From Actinomycetes bacterium (lineage in GTDB: Bacteria; Actinomycetota; Acidimicrobiia; Acidimicrobiales; SZUA-35): 16,753 bases of DNA. A model generated the notes under the pieces. It did not search any database, was not told where the DNA came from, and worked only from the letters and a program-made list of their open reading frames with translations. Each line of letters opens with the position of its first letter. Positions within the stretch are counted from its first letter, which is position 1. The translations under genes were made by a program, and so were the position numbers. The DNA is taken from positions 1 through 16,753 of the forward strand of contig JAAETV010000407.1 of assembly GCA_024227975.1 (NCBI GenBank). Direction: 5' to 3'. Shown one piece after another: positions 7,151 through 13,437 of the stretch.

Positions 7151-7640
7151 GGTCGAAGGTCTGACCAGCCTCCAGGGGCTCGGCCAGATCGAAGATCATC
7201 AGGTGCATACCGCCAGGCTCCAGCACGGCTTCACCATCGGCCGCGATCTCGATCGTGGTGACCGCCTGCATCGTCATAGCCATCTCGCCCATTGCGCCTT
7301 CGTCATCCATGGCACCGTCTTCGCCCATTGCGCCTTCGTCGTCTTCGCCGTCGTGCGCCATGGTGTCGCCGTCGGCCTCACTGACGGGGACGGTCTCGTG
7401 GAATTCAACCCGGCCAGCGACGTCGCTGGGAACCGAGGCCGAAACAATCGACACCGCTTCATCTGCGGTGATTGTCATATAGATCGCGCCTGCGTCGGCA
7501 TTCATGGGGCTGGTACGTGCCCACGCTCCGCTGGACTCGAGGCCTCCAGTTGTGGTGGTTCCGTCACCACAGGCGGCTGCACCGAGAACGAGAGCGAGTA
7601 GACCGAAGCTGAGACGAGTCAACATGGTCAGTTTGAACAT
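7083..7640 (-). CDS. PCu(A)C-family copper chaperone, lipoprotein
   Basis: PCu(A)C proteins are extracytoplasmic Cu(I) carriers that supply SCO and the CuA centre of cytochrome oxidase. This 185-residue copy has lipobox LGAAA-C24. The copper site is H81 (VEFHET), M124, H146 and M148 (GGMHLM). The M124-H146 spacing matches the family pattern MX21HXM. The usual H-X10-M spacing is instead 43 residues, because an acidic Met-rich insert (about 88-122, built on DEGAMGE units) has been added. ATG 7640 is supported by GGGAGG 7 nt upstream. Copy 2 of the ECF promoter motif lies at 7688-7715. The 3' end overlaps the facing membrane-protein gene by 68 bp. Confidence 0.93.
   Translation of the reverse strand: MFKLTMLTRLSFGLLALVLGAAACGDGTTTTGGLESSGAWARTSPMNADAGAIYMTITADEAVSIVSASVPSDVAGRVEFHETVPVSEADGDTMAHDGEDDEGAMGEDGAMDDEGAMGEMAMTMQAVTTIEIAADGEAVLEPGGMHLMIFDLAEPLEAGQTFDLTLVTADGVELVVPIEVRNEAP
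7285..7340 (-). repeat. 36-bp-period direct repeat inside the PCu(A)C gene
   Basis: An identical 20-bp segment occurs at 7285-7304 and 7321-7340, exactly 36 bp (12 codons) apart. It encodes the repeated DEGAMGE units of the acidic Met-rich loop. In-frame slippage could lengthen or shorten the loop. Confidence 0.8.
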
Positions 7641-7677
7641 TGGTTCCTCCCTTGATTGGCGTCTGGTTCAGCGACCA

Positions 7678-7692
7678 GACCTCAAAGAGGTC
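7678..7692. promoter_or_regulatory. Perfect dyad overlapping the PCu(A)C -10 and transcription start
   Basis: GACCTC-AAA-GAGGTC has 6-bp arms and a 3-bp spacer. It covers most of the ECF -10 (7693-7688) and the predicted +1, so it could bind a repressor. Part of the symmetry comes from the CGACCTC of the promoter itself. Confidence 0.35.
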
Positions 7693-7715
7693 GTTCCGGG
7701 AGACCATTTGGTTCC
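7688..7715 (-). promoter_or_regulatory. ECF-sigma-type promoter of the PCu(A)C gene (motif copy 2)
   Basis: On the minus strand GGAAC (7715-7711, in ATCGGGAACC) and CGACCT (7693-7688) are 17 bp apart. It shares the longer string TCGGGAACCAAATGG with copy 3. The start would fall near 7680, leaving a leader of about 40 nt that contains the GGGAGG ribosome site. Confidence 0.75.
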
Positions 7716-7738
7716 CGATCAACTCGACTCGGGCTCAA

Positions 7739-7752
7739 GTAGGTGTACCTAC
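7739..7752. repeat. Inverted repeat between sigma gene and PCu(A)C promoter
   Basis: GTAGGT-GT-ACCTAC lies 11 bp beyond the sigma-factor stop and about 24 bp upstream of the PCu(A)C -35. The 2-nt spacer is too tight for a good RNA hairpin, so a protein-binding site is as likely as a terminator. Not assigned to a known regulator. Confidence 0.3.
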
Positions 7753-7763
7753 CAGCGCGCTTC

Positions 7764-8282
7764 CTAGGCCGATTCCTCGTTGGCTTGCACCACACCCAAC
7801 AGATCGGCTCGGGCCCGGGCCACCCGAGAGCGGATGGTACCCACGGGACATCCGAGAATGGTGGCCGCATCATCGTAGGAACAGCCCGCCATCTGGGTCA
7901 GGACAAATGCTTCGCGCCGATCCTCGTCCAGGGTTGCCAACAACTCGTCAACGACGGTCTGGTCATGGTCCTCGTAGCCCAGATCGGGGGCTTCACGATC
8001 GTCGCGCCAGCGGCGCCAACGTTGCCGTTGACGGGCGGAGTCGGCACAGGTGCGGCGAGCAATCGACAATATCCAGTTACGGGCGCTGCCTTCGCCCCGA
8101 AACGTCTTCAAAGATCTGAGGGTCCGGGCGTAGACGTCTTGGGTGAGATCCTCAGCGTTGTCGCGATCACCAAGGTTGCGGCAGATGGCCCAGACGTCGC
8201 GCTGGGTTGCGCGCACGAACAGTTCCAATGCGTACTGGTTCCCGTCTCTGGCGTCCGCCAATAGCTGGCTCAACTCATCCAC
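7764..8282 (-). CDS. ECF-family RNA polymerase sigma factor
   Basis: The 172-residue protein has the two-domain ECF layout. Sigma region 2 spans about 15-88 (NLGDRDNAEDLTQDVYARTLRSL, FRGEGSARNWILSIARRTCADSARQRQRWRRW). Region 4 spans about 110-162 (LDEDRREAFVLTQMAGCSYDDAATILGCPVGTIRSRVARARADL), including the helix-turn-helix. The GTG at 8282 is the only reasonable start: an in-frame TAG immediately precedes it and the first residues (DELSQLLADARDGN) are family-like. It is divergent from the zinc-finger anti-sigma gene, its probable partner. The three GGGAAC-N17-CGACCT promoters around it are its most likely targets. None points toward the sigma gene itself, so autoactivation is not indicated. 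Region 2 resembles the SigC-like ECF group, but that subgroup call is tentative. Confidence 0.94.
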   Translation of the reverse strand: MDELSQLLADARDGNQYALELFVRATQRDVWAICRNLGDRDNAEDLTQDVYARTLRSLKTFRGEGSARNWILSIARRTCADSARQRQRWRRWRDDREAPDLGYEDHDQTVVDELLATLDEDRREAFVLTQMAGCSYDDAATILGCPVGTIRSRVARARADLLGVVQANEESA

Positions 8283-8304
8283 CTACTCGAGTGTGCCATG
8301 GTCG

Positions 8305-8332
8305 GGAACCAAATGGATGGCTCGTACGACCT
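8305..8332 (+). promoter_or_regulatory. ECF-sigma-type promoter of the anti-sigma gene (motif copy 3)
   Basis: GGAAC (8305-8309, in GTCGGGAACC) and CGACCT (8327-8332) are 17 bp apart. The predicted transcription start (8337-8340) meets the ATG at 8340, indicating a leaderless mRNA and excluding the in-frame ATGs at 8298 and 8313, which lie upstream of or inside the promoter. Confidence 0.75.
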
Positions 8333-8339
8333 ATTAGGC

Positions 8340-8960
8340 ATGGATTGCGAAGCTGCCCGCTCCTCGATATCAGCTCGCGTGGACGGTGAGCTGCCGACAA
8401 CACTCGAGCTTGATCTTGATAGTCATCTGGAGTCCTGCACCACGTGCCAGGCATGGGAGGAGCAGACATTCGCCCTCCGCCGATCGGTGACATTGCGCCA
8501 AGCCCCGATGCCAGTCGGGCTGAGCAACCATCTCGTGGCCCGGCTGGGGGTACCCGATCCGGGGACCGGCCAATGGGTCCGCTATGCCCTCGGAGTGGTG
8601 GCGGCCACCATCACCATCCTCAACCTCCCCCTCCTCCTTGGCCTGTCTTCGGGGGCTGGCGGACACGAGAGTAGACATCTGGGAACATTCGGCGTGGCCC
8701 TGGGTGTCGGCCTGTTGTGGGCGGCCCTGCGACCCGAGCGGGCAAACGGTCTGGTCCCCCTCGCCGCCGCCCTTGCTGGCGCCACCATGGTTGGGGCCCT
8801 TGTCGACCTGATCTCGGGGGAGGCCACGGCCCTGGCCGAATCGAGCCATGTACTCGAACTGGTCGGGTTGGTTCTGTTATGGCACCTATCCGGCGGGCGC
8901 CGAGCGCTGGCTCACCGATTGCGATCGCTACGCTCCTCGCGCTCGATCCACCCCGTCTGA
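8340..8960 (+). CDS. Zinc-finger (ZAS) anti-sigma factor with four membrane helices
   Basis: The 206-residue protein probably holds the divergent ECF sigma factor inactive. An N-terminal anti-sigma domain carries the zinc motif H29-x3-C33-x2-C36 (DSHLESCTTC), with C3 as the fourth ligand. Four hydrophobic helices follow at about 80-102, 114-130, 139-157 and 168-182. With the N-terminus inside, both external loops contain histidines: HESRH (109-113) and ESSH (160). The cytoplasmic loop (RPERANG) and tail (RRALAHRLRSLRSSR) are positively charged, which fits the topology. ATG 8340 is chosen because an ECF promoter occupies 8305-8332; the frame is open back to an ATG at 8298, which would add 14 residues. 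Copper or redox sensing through the external loops is a hypothesis. Confidence 0.88.
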   Translation: MDCEAARSSISARVDGELPTTLELDLDSHLESCTTCQAWEEQTFALRRSVTLRQAPMPVGLSNHLVARLGVPDPGTGQWVRYALGVVAATITILNLPLLLGLSSGAGGHESRHLGTFGVALGVGLLWAALRPERANGLVPLAAALAGATMVGALVDLISGEATALAESSHVLELVGLVLLWHLSGGRRALAHRLRSLRSSRSIHPV

Positions 8961-9063
8961 GACCAGGGCTCCAGCTCAGCCAACCGGCTTCGTCCCGTTG
9001 ACCCGAAGGAAGTTCAGGACGAGCAGCCAGTCTCCTGCATCGATCGAGGCGTCCGATGAAGAG

Positions 9064-9086
9064 ACCCTCGCTCGGACTCGGAGGGT
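9064..9086. terminator. GC-rich hairpin downstream of the anti-sigma gene
   Basis: ACCCTC-N11-GAGGGT lies about 100 bp after the anti-sigma stop. No U-run follows, so intrinsic termination is uncertain. The rest of the gap 8961-9288 holds no convincing gene; open frames there are antisense or lack start signals. Confidence 0.25.
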
Positions 9087-9195
9087 GGCAAGTACCGCGC
9101 TTGGCAGGCTTCGAATCTCGGCCATCGCAACTTGTGGTCATCAGCTTCGAGCCGGCGGGCGAATGACCCCAGACCGGTCACACTGGCGAAAGGAA

Positions 9196-9250
9196 CGGGC
9201 GGCACCCCTCAACTGACCCAGTGATGGGGTTCGAAGAGGAGCGCCGCCCG
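9196..9250. terminator. Two-tier inverted repeat between convergent genes
   Basis: Outer arms CGGGCGGC (9196-9203) and GCCGCCCG (9243-9250) enclose inner arms ACCCC (9204-9208) and GGGGT (9226-9230). The structure sits between the anti-sigma gene (plus) and the TIG-domain gene (minus), where a bidirectional terminator is expected. It lacks a T-tract. Confidence 0.4.
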
Positions 9251-9288
9251 TAGCGGATCACGATTAGGGCTGAGCTGAACTTGCCCGA

Positions 9289-10518
9289 CTACACGTAGCG
9301 GATTGCGCTGGTCTTCGTCGTGACCTTGGTCCCATCAATTGGGTTGGCAATCTCGAGGTCGCAGTACTCAGCGGTACTTCCGGCATTACCGGGGATGACC
9401 ACGATGACGTTGGTGTCACTGACAGGTGTCACGGAGGTCGGAGTAATGTCTGTCGTGCACTTCATTGTCACGTCTGACGTCGTGAGCCCGGTGAAGCCCC
9501 TACCGGATACGAGGAAAGTACCGCCACCAGTAGTGGCGTCCTTGTCGAATACCGTAGGAGTCAACGATGAGATTGTCGGAGCAGTAGTACTGTAGTAGTT
9601 GAAACCCGTCGAGAGATTCGAGAGGCTTGTTCCTGCAGCTGTCTCAACGAGAACATCGATCGGACCATTGCTTCGCGTTGGGACCTTGACCGTCATCGAA
9701 GTGGCGCTTGCGATGACGATATCTGACGTATTGGTCACCTTCGAGCTTCCGAAGTAGACCTTCGTGACACCCAACAGTTGGGTACCGGTGATGGTGAGCA
9801 GCGAGCCAATCGCGACACCATCGGTGCCGGTAGCGCTCAGGGCCGAAACCGTTGGTGCACTTGCAGCAAACAGGAAATCATCCCCGGTGCCCGTCGTATC
9901 ACTGATGACTGAGTTGCGGGTCACAGTGAGGTCGACCACACCCTCAGAACCACCGGTCGGCGTGGTCACCACCATCTGGGTATCGGATACGACCCAAGCT
10001 GCTGTCGCCGCGGTAGCACCGAACTTGACGTCGGCGGCGACCGCCCCGAGGAAGCCGGAGCCAGTGATCGTTATCGTTGAAGCCGTAGTTGTCGTGGCCC
10101 AGCCAGGGTCCATCTTCGTCACCTTCGGAGCACCGTAGGTGTAGGAGTAGCCGGTCGTATTGGTGCCCGTTGCGTTGGTGACCGTCAGCAACTGCGCCCC
10201 GGCTGCTGCTGCGTCTGGTACAACGGCGACAATCTTGGAGTCTGACATCACGGCGTAGCTCGTGGCGGCGACGGCGCCGAATTTGACCGCTGTGGTACCC
10301 GTGAAATCAGCACCCTTTATGACAATGACCTGGCCACCCTTGACCGGACCACTGCTCGGTGAGGCGCCCGAAACTGTTGGCGCTGAGGCGGCTAGCACTG
10401 GTGAAGCTTGGCCAACCAGGAGCACCGCGCCTATGAGCACCAAGCGCCAAAGAAGGTGGGCCACAGGGGTTGATCTATGGCTCGACTTGACTGAACTTAA
10501 CTGGACTCTATGCATCAT
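9289..10518 (-). CDS. Secreted protein with four IPT/TIG (Ig-like) domains
   Basis: The 409-residue protein begins with a long signal peptide: a basic N-region, a hydrophobic core LVLIGAVLLVGQASP, and cleavage likely after VLA at residue 43. Four IPT/TIG repeats follow, each starting APxVxxxxP-like and containing the I(T/K)GxxF...VxFG signature: about 46-128, 129-216, 218-308 and 311-409. Repeat 4 has two cysteines (MKCTTD, YCDLEI) that could pair. There is no sorting signal, anchor or enzymatic domain, so it is probably an extracellular binding or structural protein. AAGGA sits 4 nt before the first and 7 nt before the second ATG (10515), favouring the latter. The gene is richer in A/T, Thr and Val than its neighbours. 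It has its own promoter and no operon partner. Confidence 0.88.
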   Translation of the reverse strand: MMHRVQLSSVKSSHRSTPVAHLLWRLVLIGAVLLVGQASPVLAASAPTVSGASPSSGPVKGGQVIVIKGADFTGTTAVKFGAVAATSYAVMSDSKIVAVVPDAAAAGAQLLTVTNATGTNTTGYSYTYGAPKVTKMDPGWATTTTASTITITGSGFLGAVAADVKFGATAATAAWVVSDTQMVVTTPTGGSEGVVDLTVTRNSVISDTTGTGDDFLFAASAPTVSALSATGTDGVAIGSLLTITGTQLLGVTKVYFGSSKVTNTSDIVIASATSMTVKVPTRSNGPIDVLVETAAGTSLSNLSTGFNYYSTTAPTISSLTPTVFDKDATTGGGTFLVSGRGFTGLTTSDVTMKCTTDITPTSVTPVSDTNVIVVIPGNAGSTAEYCDLEIANPIDGTKVTTKTSAIRYV

Positions 10519-10572
10519 CGATTCCTTCTCGTGACACCTCGACCCAGGCAGGCCGATCCGAAGTGCTGGGTA

Positions 10573-10601
10573 AAAGTACCGGGGTCATTCATCGAAGTCA
10601 A
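10573..10601 (-). promoter_or_regulatory. Housekeeping-type promoter of the TIG-domain gene
   Basis: On the minus strand TTGACT (10601-10596) and TACTTT (10578-10573) are separated by exactly 17 bp. Start would be near 10566, giving a leader of about 50 nt with AAGGA before the ATG. Confidence 0.65.
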
Positions 10602-10890
10602 CTCGCGTTCTTGTGATACATGAATTATCCCTGTTCCATCACAATGCCTGCGCTATTTCAACATGCGACATCATCATTCAGGATCATCCAACAACGATCA
10701 CCATATGAAATCCACACTGTTGCTCGTATCTATGTGGCCATATATTGAGAATATGCGGGATCATCGTGTTCGGTAATGGATTCAAATAGTCATGCCTAGT
10801 CCCTGGCGTAAACGTGCTAATACTGTGCAGGTTGCCAGGCCGCATGAGACCACTGGTACCGCTCTCGGTGTCGGACGGAGAGTTGTTGAG

Positions 10891-10953
10891 GTAGGGTCCG
10901 CGTAGCCCATCGACCAGAATGGCAAGTGGACGGCGAAGTAGATGGGGCCCTAC
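10891..10953 (-). terminator. Long-range stem downstream of the kinase gene
   Basis: GTAGGGTCC (10891-10899) can pair with GGGCCCTAC (10945-10953) over nine pairs with one G-U, enclosing a 45-nt loop, beginning 12 bp past the kinase stop. There is no U-run and the loop is long, so this is only a candidate terminator. Confidence 0.25.
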
Positions 10954-10964
10954 ATCACTACTGG

Positions 10965-13334
10965 CTAGATGCCGTCAGGATGCCAGATGCGCACGGTTCC
11001 GTCGACGCTGCCCGACGCGATGCTTCCATCATCGAGTACCGCCAGGGCACGAACTGAATCTTGGTGCTCGCCGTACTCCAAGACAGGAGCGTCGGGATTG
11101 TCTGGCTCCCAGATTCGGACCTCATCATCGTCCGAGCCGGTGGCAAACCGGCCATCATCGAGCGACACGAGAGCTGAGACAGCGTCAGGGTGATGAAAGA
11201 CGAGTGGCTCGGCATCGACGTCGAAGACGTCCCAAAGGAAGACGAGACCGTCAGATGTTGCGACGGCAAGGCGCCCATCGCTCAGCACACCCAAGGCGGT
11301 CACTGTCGCGCTATGGTCGAGCACGCGCTGCTCGACCATTGGCTCGTCGGGATGCCAGATGCGCACGGTTCCGTCGACGCTGCCCGACGCGATACGTCTA
11401 TCATCGAGCTCGGTAAGGGCACGCACAACTGATGTGTGCGCCTCGAACACGGGGAACTCCTCAGCTGGGTCGTGCGGATTCCAGATCCTCACCACGCCAT
11501 CCTCACCGCCCGACGCGACCCGCCCATCCTGAAGCGAGATGACGGCAGCTACCGGGGCATAGTGTCCATCGAACCCGATGGCCGGGAGGTCGGGATCGTT
11601 CGGATCCCAGACCTGAACGGTTCCATCCTCGCTCGCCGACGCGACCCGCCCGTCCTCCAACTCGGCTACGGCCCTAACCCAGCCCGTATGCCCATGGAAG
11701 ACCAGTGCAGTTGTTGGGTCATCCGGGTGCCACACGTGGACCGTTGCATCGTCGCTGCCTGAGACGACTCGAGAATCGTGGAGTTGGATCAAGGCTGTCA
11801 CAGTCGATTCGTGGCCGCGGAAGACACCCTCAACGGATCCGCCCTCGGCGCCAAGCGACGCGACGAACCCCTCCGCCTCTTCGAGAGACGAGAACGTCAA
11901 GCGCTCATGGATCGCGGCCTGCTCGTCGGCCGCCAGGTCGTCGACCGAGATACCGCTGTCGGTTTCCTCACTTGGATCAACCCAAAGAAACCCGCCAGGC
12001 CGGCCCCGAAAGATCCCGACCGTGTTGTCGCCCGTGGCATCAACGAACCAGCCGCGCGATCCGAACCAGCCAATACCTCCGAACAGCACTAGCAGGACCA
12101 CGACGACCAGGGCCGCCCCCCCGGCAAGGCGCCAGGCTGACCTACCATTCGGATCTGCGCCAGGGCCCGTGATCGACGGCGAGCGCGGCACAAGCGGTCC
12201 CATACCGGTGTTGTCGGCGGGCACCGTCGCAAGACCAACTGAACCAGCTACCACCGTCTGGTCGGAAAGGCCGATGCCTTCCATCGCATCGTCGTCCACG
12301 GCTTCGCCTACGGGCGCATCAGGGGCGACACTATCGGGAGCCGACACCGACCCATCACCGGGTCTCCCAACTAGCGACGCTGGCGGCTCGCCAACGCCCG
12401 CTTCCGATCCCACCGTGACCGGTGTATCGCTGGCTGCTGGAGGCGCAGTCAGCGACGAGCTTTCCGCAGATGCGGCGGCGTTGATGGCCTCCTTCAGCTC
12501 AATCACGGTCTGAGGCCTGTCGGCGGGGTCCTTGGCCAAGCCGAGGAGGACGACGTCACTCAGCTCCCTCGAAGCAAGGTCGGGCTCGAGCCGGGGTGCC
12601 GGCTCATTCAAGAGGCGGAGCATGAGCGGGTTGAGCGACTCGTCATCGGGACGCCAGAACGGGGGCTGGCCACTGATCAGGCAATGCAATGTCGAGGCAA
12701 GCGAGTAGAGGTCAGAGCGCTCGTCTCGCTTGTTGCTGAAGGTCTCGGGTGGTGTGTGAAGCCAGCTGGCTGTGATCTGGGTCGAAGCCGATCCGGTAGC
12801 GTCGCGGAGATACGCAATGCCGAAGTCGGTGAGAAGAGGTCGGTCGTCATGGAGAAGGATGTTCTCCGGCTTGACGTCGCGATGCAGGATGCCGACTCGA
12901 TGCGCCTCGGCCAGTGCCTCCGCGATCGGTGACACCAGCGCCACCGCCTCGCGCCATGGGAGGCGACCCTCGTGGGCCAGTCGATCGGCCAGCGTTCCTC
13001 CCTCGACGAGTTCCATGACGAGAAAGGCCCTACCCTCGCTCGTGTAGCCACCGGAGTAGACCGTAACCACGTTGGGATGGCCTGACAGCCGACCCATCAC
13101 CGCGCACTCCCGATCGAACCGGCGACGCTCGGCCTCTCCTAGCGACCGGCCAAGCACCTTGACCGCTACACGTCGAGAGAACCGGATATCAGTAGCGGCA
13201 TAGACCGTGGAGAAACCACCGACACCTATCACGGTGGCATCGTCAACCCCGTCGATCCCCAACTCGATCCCGCCCATGAAACCCCCCGATCGCTGGACTC
13301 CAGAGCCATCCAATCGCTCCGGCGACAAACTCAC
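10965..13334 (-). CDS. Membrane Ser/Thr protein kinase with extracytoplasmic seven-bladed WD40 propeller
   Basis: The protein has 789 residues. The cytoplasmic kinase domain (about 24-290) is complete: Gly loop GVGGFSTVY (37-45), catalytic lysine K59 in VAVKVL, HRDVKPEN (151-158), DFG (170-172), and APE replaced by PPE (195-197). An acidic Ala/Ser/Pro linker follows (about 291-400), then one membrane helix (about 403-424). Outside the membrane, residues about 438-495 (GIFRGRPGGFLWVDP...) resemble the stub found after the helix in PstP-type phosphatases. Seven WD40 repeats (about 505-789) each end VRIWxPxxP-like and would close one propeller. It probably phosphorylates cytoplasmic targets in response to an external ligand (inference). 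The start is GTG 13334. ATG 13277 (MGGIELGIDGVDD) after a G-run fits the family at least as well. A hypothetical membrane protein gene lies 103 bp upstream. Confidence 0.93.
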   Translation of the reverse strand: MSLSPERLDGSGVQRSGGFMGGIELGIDGVDDATVIGVGGFSTVYAATDIRFSRRVAVKVLGRSLGEAERRRFDRECAVMGRLSGHPNVVTVYSGGYTSEGRAFLVMELVEGGTLADRLAHEGRLPWREAVALVSPIAEALAEAHRVGILHRDVKPENILLHDDRPLLTDFGIAYLRDATGSASTQITASWLHTPPETFSNKRDERSDLYSLASTLHCLISGQPPFWRPDDESLNPLMLRLLNEPAPRLEPDLASRELSDVVLLGLAKDPADRPQTVIELKEAINAAASAESSSLTAPPAASDTPVTVGSEAGVGEPPASLVGRPGDGSVSAPDSVAPDAPVGEAVDDDAMEGIGLSDQTVVAGSVGLATVPADNTGMGPLVPRSPSITGPGADPNGRSAWRLAGGAALVVVVLLVLFGGIGWFGSRGWFVDATGDNTVGIFRGRPGGFLWVDPSEETDSGISVDDLAADEQAAIHERLTFSSLEEAEGFVASLGAEGGSVEGVFRGHESTVTALIQLHDSRVVSGSDDATVHVWHPDDPTTALVFHGHTGWVRAVAELEDGRVASASEDGTVQVWDPNDPDLPAIGFDGHYAPVAAVISLQDGRVASGGEDGVVRIWNPHDPAEEFPVFEAHTSVVRALTELDDRRIASGSVDGTVRIWHPDEPMVEQRVLDHSATVTALGVLSDGRLAVATSDGLVFLWDVFDVDAEPLVFHHPDAVSALVSLDDGRFATGSDDDEVRIWEPDNPDAPVLEYGEHQDSVRALAVLDDGSIASGSVDGTVRIWHPDGI
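10978..11021 (-). repeat. 44-bp direct repeat, copy in WD40 blade 7
   Basis: This 44-bp stretch is identical to 11350-11393. It encodes the blade motif (I)ASGSVDGTVRIWHPD. Other blades have diverged at the DNA level, so this pair reflects a recent duplication or gene conversion. Confidence 0.85.
11350..11393 (-). repeat. 44-bp direct repeat, copy in WD40 blade 4
   Basis: Partner of 10978-11021, exactly 372 bp (124 codons, three blades) away in the same frame. Confidence 0.85.
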
Positions 13335-13437
13335 CCCAAAAGCAACTGAGCACCCTGGTTCGCCGTGGCCAAGACTACAACCGAACCGACGTCAGAGGTG
13401 GGCGTCTGTTTCGTTGATCCAAATGTGGCGGCTCAGC

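Larger units (their letters stand above)
10519..10964. other. A/T-richer intergenic region between kinase and TIG genes
   Basis: About 446 bp without a credible gene. It contains the TIG promoter (10573-10601) and a candidate terminator for the kinase gene (10891-10953). The centre (about 10610-10800) is markedly A/T-rich compared with the rest of the window and includes two copies of GGATCATC (near 10680 and 10758). A 23-codon frame beginning ATGAAATCC at 10705 has no ribosome site and was not accepted. Confidence 0.5.

Noticed and set aside
9101..9125. T-arm-like string GGCTTCGAATCTCGGCC suggesting a tRNA
   Set aside because: The flanking bases do not form a proper 5-bp T-stem, and no D-arm, anticodon arm or acceptor stem could be assembled around it.
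8620..9141. 173-codon minus-strand frame over the anti-sigma gene
   Set aside because: It is antisense to the membrane helices of the anti-sigma factor and reads as Arg/Pro/Gly-rich text without domains.
10705..10776. Short frame starting ATGAAATCC in the A/T-rich gap
   Set aside because: Only 23 codons, with no ribosome-binding site and no recognisable product.
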